From: Candidatus Saccharimonadota bacterium
GTDB lineage: Bacteria; Patescibacteriota; Saccharimonadia; Saccharimonadales; EFPC-124
DNA length: 30,020 nt
Assembly: GCA_016880595.1 (NCBI GenBank)
Contig: JAEHDC010000003.1
Coordinates: 1 to 30,020 of the forward strand
Direction of reading: 5' to 3'
Shown here one piece after another: positions 7,123 through 15,375 of this stretch. The notes under the pieces were generated by a model, which was not told the DNA's origin, ran no database searches, and saw nothing but the letters and a program-made list of their open reading frames with translations. The first letter of the stretch is position 1. Each line of letters opens with the position of its first letter. A program made the translations under genes and the position numbers.

Positions 7123-8340
7123 TCAACCGCTTATCATATCAATTGGATGGGTTAGTCGCCAGATTATGCTTGGTTTAGAGAGGTCAGTTTTTAGAATAAG
7201 GTCTGTTGAGTAGTTGCCTACGGTAACTTTGCCAACTGTGCCGCTTATGGCTGGTGAGGTTGTGACCGTTCTGGTCAGTGAAGTGCCGCTCCAAACAACT
7301 TGGCTAATATCGTCCTTGGCTATAACGTCAGATGTTTCCCCCCAAGCAGTGGTTAGTGTACCAACTGATTTGCTTACCGGTACGCCTTCTGCATAAACAA
7401 AGTTCTCAAAGCCCATATCTACAAGATCTGGCGCAACGCTCAGCGCGTCACTTAATGTTTCTAATTTTTGTACGGCGCCAATTAATGTAATTTGTTTTCC
7501 GCTAATTGTGCGAGTTGCCGAGAACAAGAAACAGCCGCCAGCTTCGTCGGTATTGCCTGTTTTAATGCCATTGATATCGCTTTGGCCTAAGTCACTATTA
7601 ACGTTGTATACGGTACCAGCAAGAGGTATCGTAGCGCTTTCTTGGTTGACAATTTCGGCTAAAACTGGGTATGTAAGTGCTTCTTGCCCAATAATTATAA
7701 GATCACTAGGCGTACTTACGGTACTCGGGGAATAACCGCTGGCATCAGCTACGGTTGTATTTGTGACCCCCATTTCTTCGAGCATATTTGTTGCATATTT
7801 AATGTACTCTTCCTCTGACCCAAACGCCCAGTTGGCCAGAGTGATGGCAATATTATTACCAGAGGGCAGTAAGAGCGCTTGCAGGGCTTCGTATTCTGTT
7901 AGGTCGTAACCAATTTGCACTGGAACCACTGAGCCGTTTTGAGCTAACTCGCTGTTGTATAAGTCCTCGTCCTCAGAGGTAATTGTGATTGTAGATCCGG
8001 TCTCACCAACATCTAGCGGTTCTTTGTGCATTATTGCAATTGCTAAAATAACTTTTGCGATACTGGCGGTTGGCGTGGCTTCGCCTTCGTTGTTAGTAGT
8101 TAATACACCGTAGTTAGCTGCGCCAATGGCTGCGCTGCCAATATTTGGCCACTCCATATCTACTTCTTCACCGGTGTCGAGGTCGCCAGATGTAACCGTT
8201 AACGCCATTGTTGGCGTCGGCGCTGGCATGAGCAGCATTGCACCAACATAAGCGCCAGCTAAACAGAAAATAATAATAAAAACTATTAAGCCTTTGTGGC
8301 TACGCTTTGGTTTTTGCGGATTAGGTAATTGCATAGACAT
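7123..8340 (-). CDS. Membrane-anchored D-alanyl-D-alanine carboxypeptidase (peptidase S11, PBP5/DacA type)
   Basis: 405 residues. A basic N-terminus (KPKRSHK) precedes one membrane helix at about 17-39, so the enzyme domain faces the outside. All three active-site motifs of the penicillin-binding S11 family are present: S93-I-A-K96 (nucleophile and base), S160-G-N162 and K260-T-G262. It would trim the terminal D-Ala from peptidoglycan stem peptides and so limit cross-linking. After the catalytic domain comes a C-terminal beta-rich region (about 320-405), as in PBP5-type proteins. There is no cleavable signal and no C-terminal amphipathic anchor; the N-terminal helix replaces it. A TATTAT -10 (8345-8350) lies four bases from the start and no ribosome site is present, so it may be made from a leaderless mRNA. 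It follows the Mg2+ ATPase gene by 21 bases. Confidence 0.88.
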   Translation of the reverse strand: MSMQLPNPQKPKRSHKGLIVFIIIFCLAGAYVGAMLLMPAPTPTMALTVTSGDLDTGEEVDMEWPNIGSAAIGAANYGVLTTNNEGEATPTASIAKVILAIAIMHKEPLDVGETGSTITITSEDEDLYNSELAQNGSVVPVQIGYDLTEYEALQALLLPSGNNIAITLANWAFGSEEEYIKYATNMLEEMGVTNTTVADASGYSPSTVSTPSDLIIIGQEALTYPVLAEIVNQESATIPLAGTVYNVNSDLGQSDINGIKTGNTDEAGGCFLFSATRTISGKQITLIGAVQKLETLSDALSVAPDLVDMGFENFVYAEGVPVSKSVGTLTTAWGETSDVIAKDDISQVVWSGTSLTRTVTTSPAISGTVGKVTVGNYSTDLILKTDLSKPSIIWRLTHPIDMISG

Positions 8341-8361
8341 TTTTATAATACATGACGTTTG

Positions 8362-10866
8362 CTAAAAACTAAAGCGCTTTAAAAATTTTGCCCGAAGTTT
8401 TGCAACCAAAAGTAGGTATGTCCCAACCAAAAGCGCTAGGCATAAGAAGTAGACTGGCGGCAATGGCACAAATCCAAGCCCATTTGCCAGTGGTGAAAAT
8501 GGCAACAAAATGCCTATCGCCACTACACCTAAGCAAGCTATGGCTAGCCATTTGCTGGGCCGACTCTTATAGAATGGTCGGCGGTTGGTGCGAATAATAA
8601 ACACTACCAAAACCTGAGTTGCTAGTGATTCTACAAACCATCCCGTCTGGAACAGTGGCTCGGAAGCGTGGAAAACGTAGATCATCAGCCCAAAAGTCAA
8701 GAAGTCATACAATGAGCTAATTGGACCAAAGAACAGCATGTAATATTTTATAAATTTTATATCCCAATGGCGTGGTTTGCGCAATGATTCCGGGTCAACG
8801 TTATCTGTTGGAATGCTAATTTGCGATAAGTCGTAAAGCCCGTTATTAAGCAAAATCTGGCTTGGCATCATTGGCAAAAAAGGCAAAAAGAACGACGCGC
8901 CAGCAGCCGAAAACATGTTGCCAAAGTTTGAGCTGGTGCCCATTAAAATGTATTTCATGGTATTGCTAAATGTGCTGCGACCTTCAACAATGCCATTGGC
9001 AATAACGTCCAAACCATTGCGTAATAGCACAATTGGCGCTGCGTCCTTGGCAACGTCCACGGCCGTATTTACAGATATGCCGACGTCGGCGCTATGCAAC
9101 GCCGAGATGTCGTTTAAGCCATCGCCCATGTAGCCAACAGTGTGCCCGGCCTTGCGCAATAAGGCAATAATTTGTAGTTTTTGACTAGGTGTAACGCGGG
9201 CAAAGACATTGCACCGCAGCACCGCTTCTTTTTGTTCGGTCGGGTTGAGTTTGGTAAAATCAGTGCCCGTAATCATCCCTGTTATCGGCAAGCCGACTTC
9301 TTGGCAGACGTATTTAGAAACCAGTTCGCTGTCGCCGGTCACAATTTTTATAGCTACGCCCAACTTCTCCATTTTTAAAATAGAGGCTTTGGCTGATTTT
9401 TTTGGAATATCCAGGAAGGTTATAAAGCCTTCAAAGTGCAGATCAGTCAAGTCGCTCCAGGAGTAGCTTTCTTTTTTTGGCACACTTTTAGTGGCGATGG
9501 CGACCAATCTTAAACCGCTCTGGTTTAATTCTTGCGCTTTAGCGAGGCCAGTCTTCTTTGTGCAGTGCTGCAAAACTACATCTGGCGAGCCTTTGGCAAT
9601 GAGTGTGCGCTGGCCGCCTTCTTCTATGACGCAAAACATGGCGCGCTTTTCATAATCAAACGGTTCTTCAAAAACTTTTTTTTGTTTGGGGTTGAGGCTG
9701 ATTTTTTGCTTGTGTGCCGCTTCCCATAAAGCTACGTCTATTGCGTTTCCAATAATTTTATGGTGATGTATGGCACTATTACAAGTGATGGCGCGCAGCA
9801 GCAGTTCTGGTCGCGGCTCGCCCGCTTCGTTCACATAACTGGTGGCGACAATCTTTCCCTCTGTTAAAGTGCCGGTTTTATCTGTGCATAAAATGTCCAT
9901 ATTGCCTAAGTTCTCGATGGCTATTAGCTGCTTGCAAATGACGTGCTTTTTGGCAAGTTTGCCAGCGCCATGAGACAGGCTAACAGTGACGATAATTGGC
10001 AAAAGTTCTGGCGTCAGACCAACGGCAATTGCTAAAGCGAATAATAATGAGTCGATGGTGCTGTGGCCGAGCAAAAAGTTGACTGCAAAAATGCTTGTCG
10101 CTAGCACTAAGATAACTTTTACAATGAGGTCACCAAAACGGCGCAGACCCTTTTGGAAGTCGGTTTCTGGCTTGACAAATGAGGCTTCGCGCGCAATTTT
10201 GCCAAATTCTGTATCTTTGCCGACCGTAAGAATTACGCCCTTGCCGCTACCACTTGTCACAATTGTGCCCATAAAACCGATGTTGGCATAGTCGTTTAAG
10301 CCCTCTGGTTTTTTGCTGACTGAGCAGCAGACTTTAAACGCGGTTTTGGACTCGCCAGTAAGTGTAGATTGGTCAACCTCCAAATTGTCAGTCTCAACAA
10401 GCCGCATGTCTGCCGGGATAATTGAGCCTGGCGCCAAAAACACAATATCGCCAACAGTAATTTGCGCAACTGGCACTTCTTTTTTTTCTCCGTCGCGACT
10501 GACAATTGCTGATAGAGAAACTTTTTTTAAGAGATCGCGAACAGTCCGCTCGGCAGCAAATTCATTCCAAAAGCCCAGCCCGATGCTTAGAAGAATCATG
10601 GCAAAGATATAATAGGCGCTGGTGTGCTCGCCCATGGCGTAAGAAATTGCAGTTGCCGCAGCCAAAATAATCACCAGCGGGTTGCCAGTAACTTGCCGCC
10701 AAAGCAAAATCCATGCGTTAAATTTGCGAGTTTGGATACTGTTTGGGCCGTATTTAGCTAGGCGCTTGCCAGCCTCTTCTGAAGATAGCCCATCATGGCT
10801 GGAAGAAATTTCGCCCAGAACCTCCTCAGGCGACATTTGCAAAAAACGTAATAAAAAAGATAGCAT
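8362..10866 (-). CDS. mgtA: Mg2+-importing P-type ATPase, MgtA/MgtB-like
   Basis: 834 residues, close to the usual length for the P3B group. Features in order: an N-terminal cation-ATPase domain (SSEEAGKRLAKYGPNSI); the first membrane pair; the actuator loop T170-G-E-S; membrane segment 4 with AVGLTPELLPIIV; the phosphorylation site in CTDKTGTLTEGKIV with D329; the nucleotide domain with KGSPDVV; the hinge MGDGLNDISAL; and a C-terminal membrane bundle including the P3B-type VDPESLRKPRHWD. It would move Mg2+ into the cell driven by ATP. No Shine-Dalgarno precedes ATG 10866, but TAATAT lies eight bases before it, so a leaderless start is possible. An in-frame ATG ten codons on also lacks one. 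It lies 36 bases after the desulfurase gene. No Mg2+-sensing leader is visible. Confidence 0.92.
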   Translation of the reverse strand: MLSFLLRFLQMSPEEVLGEISSSHDGLSSEEAGKRLAKYGPNSIQTRKFNAWILLWRQVTGNPLVIILAAATAISYAMGEHTSAYYIFAMILLSIGLGFWNEFAAERTVRDLLKKVSLSAIVSRDGEKKEVPVAQITVGDIVFLAPGSIIPADMRLVETDNLEVDQSTLTGESKTAFKVCCSVSKKPEGLNDYANIGFMGTIVTSGSGKGVILTVGKDTEFGKIAREASFVKPETDFQKGLRRFGDLIVKVILVLATSIFAVNFLLGHSTIDSLLFALAIAVGLTPELLPIIVTVSLSHGAGKLAKKHVICKQLIAIENLGNMDILCTDKTGTLTEGKIVATSYVNEAGEPRPELLLRAITCNSAIHHHKIIGNAIDVALWEAAHKQKISLNPKQKKVFEEPFDYEKRAMFCVIEEGGQRTLIAKGSPDVVLQHCTKKTGLAKAQELNQSGLRLVAIATKSVPKKESYSWSDLTDLHFEGFITFLDIPKKSAKASILKMEKLGVAIKIVTGDSELVSKYVCQEVGLPITGMITGTDFTKLNPTEQKEAVLRCNVFARVTPSQKLQIIALLRKAGHTVGYMGDGLNDISALHSADVGISVNTAVDVAKDAAPIVLLRNGLDVIANGIVEGRSTFSNTMKYILMGTSSNFGNMFSAAGASFFLPFLPMMPSQILLNNGLYDLSQISIPTDNVDPESLRKPRHWDIKFIKYYMLFFGPISSLYDFLTFGLMIYVFHASEPLFQTGWFVESLATQVLVVFIIRTNRRPFYKSRPSKWLAIACLGVVAIGILLPFSPLANGLGFVPLPPVYFLCLALLVGTYLLLVAKLRAKFLKRFSF

Positions 10867-10902
10867 ATGCGTTTATATTATTGCACGGTGAGGCTAGGAT
10901 TA

Positions 10903-12249
10903 CTAGCGTGGAGTGTACTCGCCACTTGGCATATCTTGTATGTAATTTGCATAATCCCCAGCCGCAATTTTATTGAGTGCGTCCAGCAGAACGCTAACTT
11001 CCTTTTTTGTATTGTACAGTCCAAAGCTAACTCGCACCATTCCAGGCATGGCCGTTTTGTTGTGGTTGGCAATTTCTTCTTTAATTTTGGCAATTCTTTT
11101 TGCAGAAATTTGTAGTAGTTCAAGCACGTATGGATGCGCACAAAAACAGCCGCTGCGCACGGCAATTCCGTGCTCGTAGCCCAAAATCGCCGCCACTAAT
11201 GCATGCGGAATTTTATCAATATTAAAAGTCACCACGCCAGTGCGGTTTTGTACTTGCGCTGGATCGGCGCAGCCATAAATTGTGATTTGTAGAATTTTTT
11301 GTAGGTTTTGTAGGAAATAAGAAGTTAATTCGGCTTCGTGATTGGCTACGTTTTCCATGCCAATATCTTGCAGTTGTTTTATGGCACTGGTCAAAGCTAC
11401 GGCACCAATGACATTTGGCGATCCGGCTTCGTCGCGTTCTGGTGGGTCTGCCCAGTCAATGGAATTTTTGGTGACAAAATTTATGGTGCCACCGCCACTG
11501 TAGTCTGGCTCGCCTTTTTCAAAGGTGTCACGTCTGCCAACTAGCGCGCCCGTCCCAAATGGCGCATACATTTTGTGGGCAGAAAATGCTACGTAGTCTA
11601 AATGCTCAGGATCATTTAGCGTGCGCATGTTAATGACGCGGTGCGGCGCGAGTTGTGCGGCGTCAACCAGAATTTGTGCTCCGGCGATGTGCGCCATTTT
11701 GGCAACGGCATGAATTTTTGGCATGCATCCGGTAACGTTTGACGCGCCAGTTATAGCTATAAGTTTTACGCGCTGGCCGTAGGACTTGAGCAATTCATGC
11801 AAATGATCTAGGTCTATGCCATTGTTAGCGCCGATTTTTATGCGTTTTACAGTGGCTGCTGCGCGCCATGGAAGGTCGTTACTGTGATGTTCAAGCGTAG
11901 AAATTATAACAACGTCATCTTTATTTAAACCTAAACGTCGCGCTACTTTATTGATGGCGTCGGTGGTATTCTTGCCAAAAATTACCACATGATCCTTGGA
12001 ATTGGCGCCAACAAATTGACGAACGATGTCATGCGACTCTTCGTAAGTTCTTGTAGAAAAGCGGCTCTTTTCTCCAGATCCGCGGTGGACAGAAGAATAC
12101 CAGGGTAAAAAGTTTGAGACGTCATTGGCAACTTCTAAGAAGGCCGGCGTGCTGGCTGCGTTGTCAAAATTGATGTACGTCTGTTTGCGGCCATCGAGCA
12201 AAGTCACCTCTGTTTTTGCGCCGACTATTTTTTTGTGGTCTAATTCCAT
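10903..12249 (-). CDS. Cysteine desulfurase, SufS-like (class V aminotransferase, PLP enzyme)
   Basis: 448 residues, slightly longer than typical SufS. The chain shows INFDNAASTP at the start, the substrate/PLP histidines in TLEHHSNDLPW (H121-H122), ILVDAAQLAPH with D196, the PLP-binding Lys in AFSAHKMYAPFG (K226), and the active-site Cys in RSGCFCAHP (C370 by alignment with the SufS pattern R-x-G-x-x-C-A-x-P). It should take sulfur from cysteine as a persulfide for Fe-S clusters or thio-modification. No SufU, SufE, IscU or SufBCD partner lies in the window, and the protein could also belong to the desulfurase-like group with other substrates. It starts three bases after the kinase stop without a ribosome site, so translational coupling is likely. 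Confidence 0.87.
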   Translation of the reverse strand: MELDHKKIVGAKTEVTLLDGRKQTYINFDNAASTPAFLEVANDVSNFLPWYSSVHRGSGEKSRFSTRTYEESHDIVRQFVGANSKDHVVIFGKNTTDAINKVARRLGLNKDDVVIISTLEHHSNDLPWRAAATVKRIKIGANNGIDLDHLHELLKSYGQRVKLIAITGASNVTGCMPKIHAVAKMAHIAGAQILVDAAQLAPHRVINMRTLNDPEHLDYVAFSAHKMYAPFGTGALVGRRDTFEKGEPDYSGGGTINFVTKNSIDWADPPERDEAGSPNVIGAVALTSAIKQLQDIGMENVANHEAELTSYFLQNLQKILQITIYGCADPAQVQNRTGVVTFNIDKIPHALVAAILGYEHGIAVRSGCFCAHPYVLELLQISAKRIAKIKEEIANHNKTAMPGMVRVSFGLYNTKKEVSVLLDALNKIAAGDYANYIQDMPSGEYTPR

Positions 12250-12252
12250 TTG

Positions 12253-13611
12253 CTATTTTGCCCTTGGCAAAGTTAAGATAAATGTTGTGCCGTGGTTTTC
12301 TTCTGATATAAATGACACGTTGCCATTGTGCCGCTCAAAAACAGTTTTAACCAGATAGAGCCCTAGGCCGGTGCCAGGAATCTCGCTTTTTACAGCGTTG
12401 CTGGCGCGATAGAATCCGTTAAATACCTTGCCTTGTTCGGTTTCTGGAATTCCGATGCCTTGGTCTATCACTAGTATTTTATAATGTTTTGCGTCCTGTT
12501 GAAAGGTTATTGTAACAACGGTTCCAGGCCGCGTGTATTTTATGGCATTAGAAATTACGTTGTGTAAAGCGCGGCGCATCTGGTCTGGATCGCATTGAAT
12601 AATTTGTTTAACTGGCCAATATTTGTCAAAAATTACAGCTACATTTTTTTGTTGAGCGCTAAGCGATTGAGTTTCTACAACCTCACGCGTTAGTGCCGAG
12701 ATATCTGTTGGCTGAATATTTAACTCCTGCGCATTTGTGGCATGCGACAACTCCAAGATGTCATTGGTGGAAGATTGTAAACGCATTGCGCTATCCAAAA
12801 TTGCGTCGCTCATTTTAAGGACGCGCTCGTCTGTGGTCATTCTTTGCATGCTTTCGGCTGCCCAACGAATGCCGGTTATTGGGTTACGCAGCTCGTGTGA
12901 TGCCACCGAGACTAACTCAGAGCGAAGCGCCAAAAGTTGCTCATTGTGGCGACGCATTCTCTCAAAAACTAGGATTATCAATGCGACCGTTAGCCCGGCT
13001 AATTGTGGTACGAGCGCGGCATAGACTAGATTTGACCAGTAGTTGGCAGTGCTCATATCTACGCCAACAACGGCAACCATTTCTCCAGTACCTGGCATGT
13101 AAATTGGTGCTAGTGCCGAAATTGCGCCATTGTGCGATTGTTCGCCACGTGGCCCCTCAACAAACGGTGCACCAGTAGTAAATATTGCCAAATCTTTATC
13201 TGTAGCATCTTCTACGGAAGTACCAGCGGCCGAGTAATCACTACTCCCCTCTTCTTCGGAATCAACATAATAAAATAATGAATCGTCATGCTCACCAATT
13301 ATGTAAATTGTGCGCATATCTGGATTTATTGATTTTGCCGCGCTAAGCTGGGCTTTAAGCATTTTGTAACTTTCGGTCTGAATATCGCTAGAGTTGCCTT
13401 TCAGCTTGGAGATGTCGTTAACGTCTATGACTGAGGCGATTGTGCGTGTTTGCTCGTTTAGCCGTTCTTTAATTGTGTAGCTAGTTTGGAAGCCAGTCCA
13501 AACCGCTACGCCAAAACTGCCAATAATAATTATAGTTACGACAGTAACCGTAATTGCATGAACTCGATCTTTTATCTGTGGCAGAATTCTCATATCTCTA
13601 AACATAAGCAT
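12253..13611 (-). CDS. Membrane sensor histidine kinase with extracellular Cache-like domain
   Basis: 452 residues. Two membrane helices (about 18-40 and 195-217) enclose an outside sensor of about 150 residues. That sensor has strands such as MRTIYIIGEHDDSLFYYVDSE and the segment APIYMPGTGEMVAVVGVDM, which looks like a single Cache/PAS-type fold. A HisKA domain follows with SVASHELRNPITGIRW (H239). The ATPase domain has NVISNAIKYT, VIDQGIGIPE and GTGLGLYLVK, all intact. No response regulator is adjacent, so it is an orphan kinase in this window. It heads the run kinase, desulfurase, ATPase, carboxypeptidase, and is divergent from the DUF4868 gene. The exact start is uncertain (ATGs at codons 1, 3 and 7, none with a good ribosome site). 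Confidence 0.88.
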   Translation of the reverse strand: MLMFRDMRILPQIKDRVHAITVTVVTIIIIGSFGVAVWTGFQTSYTIKERLNEQTRTIASVIDVNDISKLKGNSSDIQTESYKMLKAQLSAAKSINPDMRTIYIIGEHDDSLFYYVDSEEEGSSDYSAAGTSVEDATDKDLAIFTTGAPFVEGPRGEQSHNGAISALAPIYMPGTGEMVAVVGVDMSTANYWSNLVYAALVPQLAGLTVALIILVFERMRRHNEQLLALRSELVSVASHELRNPITGIRWAAESMQRMTTDERVLKMSDAILDSAMRLQSSTNDILELSHATNAQELNIQPTDISALTREVVETQSLSAQQKNVAVIFDKYWPVKQIIQCDPDQMRRALHNVISNAIKYTRPGTVVTITFQQDAKHYKILVIDQGIGIPETEQGKVFNGFYRASNAVKSEIPGTGLGLYLVKTVFERHNGNVSFISEENHGTTFILTLPRAK

Positions 13612-13626
13612 AGCGCAAAAATTGAG

Positions 13627-13656
13627 TTGGCGCTAGCGGCCAGAGGATGCTAAAAT
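13627..13656 (+). promoter_or_regulatory. Promoter for the DUF4868 gene
   Basis: -35 TTGGCG (13627-13632), 18-bp spacer, -10 TAAAAT (13651-13656). The leader is about 23 nt and holds GGGGAG at 13674-13679, seven bases before GTG 13686. Confidence 0.5.
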
Positions 13657-13685
13657 AGCACTAACGGTAATTGGGGAGTAATACA

Positions 13686-14669
13686 GTGGAATCAGAAAAA
13701 ACAGATGTGATTGACGGCCAGCAACCCGAAGAAACAGATATTTTTGCCTGGGCAAATAATTTATTTTTACACAAAGATAAGCTGTCAATTGAGATCTTTT
13801 TGCTCAGCAAAACCAACATTTTGTATCGCACAAAGTATGCTGAGGCGCTAGGGCGGCAGACTCACCCGCTGCTTATTGACGGAATCCTGGAATATGTTGT
13901 GACTGGCGCCGGCGCCGGCTTGGTTGTTCGCAATTTTGAGGAAGCCGAGAGCGAAGAAAACGTTTTGCAAAAAACCAAGGTTGCCAACGTAGATAAACTC
14001 GTAGAAGCAATGAGCTGGCTTGGCAAACAAGAATCAGAAATGGAGCAATTCAGCGAAGAAGATCACGACCTCAAGCGTATAAAAGGCATAATTGTGCGCG
14101 TTACGCATCCGGAAGTTCCTACTTTTTATGTTATAAAGGCGCTATCAAGTTCAAATATTCTAAAAGGCGTTGGCGCTTGGATGATTAGCGGCAACAAGTT
14201 TGATGCCCTGGACAGCGGCGCAGCCTTGCGAATTCCAGCCGACAGTCAGCTGTTAATTCTCGGCGACGAACTTTTTGTGTTTAATCAAAGCAAGCTAGAG
14301 CGCCTGTTTGGCTATAACGCAAAAAAGAACGCCATTGCCGACCAAAAAGTTAGGCAAATTGAAGCTAATTTTAGTTTAAGTTTTGTTGAAGATCTGACAT
14401 TCCAGGGCATGGTAAAAGAAAGTAAGCCTTTAATAAATAAGCTGCAAAAGCTTGATCCCACCGCTGTAAAACAAGAAGATTTGCTAAATCACGCCGAAGA
14501 AATGGGTCTAGAAATGATGACCGACGAAGCCGGCGCCATAATAATAATGGACAACAAAGATTTAACACGATTTGTGAACTTGCTTAATGATGATTACATT
14601 GAATCCGGGCTAACTGGCAATCGTTACGAGATTAAGAGCAAGAAGTTGCTGGTGACGGATGAGGCTTAA
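13686..14669 (+). CDS. DUF4868 family protein, KwaB-like, without a KwaA partner
   Basis: 327 residues from GTG 13686. GGGGAG lies seven bases upstream of this start; a TTG five codons earlier would overlap the ribosome site. The centre reads IKGIIVRVTHPEVPTFYVIK (about 132-151), then ALSSSNILK, FDALDSGAALRIP, LLILGDELFVFN and SKLERLFGYN. This run is how I recognise DUF4868, the family of KwaB from the Kiwa anti-phage system. KwaB is about the same length. In known Kiwa loci KwaB is encoded next to the membrane protein KwaA. Here the neighbours are a divergent histidine kinase and a convergent single-TM protein, neither resembling KwaA. The protein has no signal peptide or membrane helix. A defence role is therefore an inference from family membership only. 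Confidence 0.7.
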   Translation: MESEKTDVIDGQQPEETDIFAWANNLFLHKDKLSIEIFLLSKTNILYRTKYAEALGRQTHPLLIDGILEYVVTGAGAGLVVRNFEEAESEENVLQKTKVANVDKLVEAMSWLGKQESEMEQFSEEDHDLKRIKGIIVRVTHPEVPTFYVIKALSSSNILKGVGAWMISGNKFDALDSGAALRIPADSQLLILGDELFVFNQSKLERLFGYNAKKNAIADQKVRQIEANFSLSFVEDLTFQGMVKESKPLINKLQKLDPTAVKQEDLLNHAEEMGLEMMTDEAGAIIIMDNKDLTRFVNLLNDDYIESGLTGNRYEIKSKKLLVTDEA

Positions 14670-14679
14670 AACAGTCAAA

Positions 14680-15279
14680 TCACGTTTCGGTGAATAACCA
14701 TCGCGTAAGAAAACACTGAACTTCACTTCTTTGCATTAGCTCAAAAGAATCGACTACATCGCTCCAGGTAGACTCAATATTGGCCGAGGCTGCAACATCA
14801 GCGCTGAATACGCGCATTAGGGTATTGCCTTTTATAAAAGTAATAGTTCCAGTTCCTGACAATATGTATTCTTGACCATTCTTTGACGTTTTAACTTCAC
14901 AGCTTTCTAGCATTAAGTTAATATTATCGCACGAGAAGTCAAAGTTGTCATTTTTTGATTCGCCGACGTCTATATTATTGCCTAAGACGGTGGTTGTGTA
15001 CGAAACTGTGGTAGAATTTGGGAACATTCTTAGCCCACCATCCAGCCACGGCAATGGAACTTTATGCGTAGATAGTCCATTGTAAAAATATATAACCCTA
15101 TCTGTCATCCAGGTATCTTTTGGTTGATAGACCGCAAAATTCACATAAGCATAAGGATTCAGAAGAAGATAAACTTGATAAGATACAAGGCAAAATACTA
15201 CAAGAATTATGCAATTTTTAAACGTTAACTTTTTGCGTAGTTTTTGAAGTTTAGTTTCTTTGAGCTCTTCCTGTTGCAT
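14680..15279 (-). CDS. Single-pass membrane protein of unknown function
   Basis: 199 residues. A charged cytoplasmic start (EELKETKLQKLRKKL) leads into one helix at about 21-41 (NCIILVVFCLVSYQVYLLL), so most of the chain lies outside. The outside domain looks beta-rich (VSYTTTVLGNNIDVG, EYILSGTGTITFIKGN) and holds two cysteines near the middle (FSCDN and ESCEV) that could form a disulfide. I do not recognise the family. No ribosome site precedes ATG 15279. TAATAT lies seven bases upstream, with a second TATAAT two bases upstream, so the mRNA is probably leaderless. It ends ten bases from the convergent DUF4868 gene. Confidence 0.7.
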   Translation of the reverse strand: MQQEELKETKLQKLRKKLTFKNCIILVVFCLVSYQVYLLLNPYAYVNFAVYQPKDTWMTDRVIYFYNGLSTHKVPLPWLDGGLRMFPNSTTVSYTTTVLGNNIDVGESKNDNFDFSCDNINLMLESCEVKTSKNGQEYILSGTGTITFIKGNTLMRVFSADVAASANIESTWSDVVDSFELMQRSEVQCFLTRWLFTET

Positions 15280-15312
15280 AAATTATATATTACCATGTTT
15301 AAATTGTTTTTT

Positions 15313-15354
15313 GCTAACCCAGCTTTAGCTCGCGAGAACTAAAGCTGGGTTAGC
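15313..15354. terminator. 16-bp perfect hairpin between two minus-strand genes, no U-tract
   Basis: GCTAACCCAGCTTTAG (15313-15328) pairs perfectly with 15339-15354 across a 10-base loop. It lies 21 bases downstream of the secreted amidase gene and 33 bases upstream of the next start. Six T's precede it on the plus strand, so minus-strand RNA has an A-run after the stem, not a U-run. It may end the amidase transcript by another mechanism or protect its 3' end. Confidence 0.55.
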
Positions 15355-15375
15355 GCTGTTGCTACACCTTGCATC

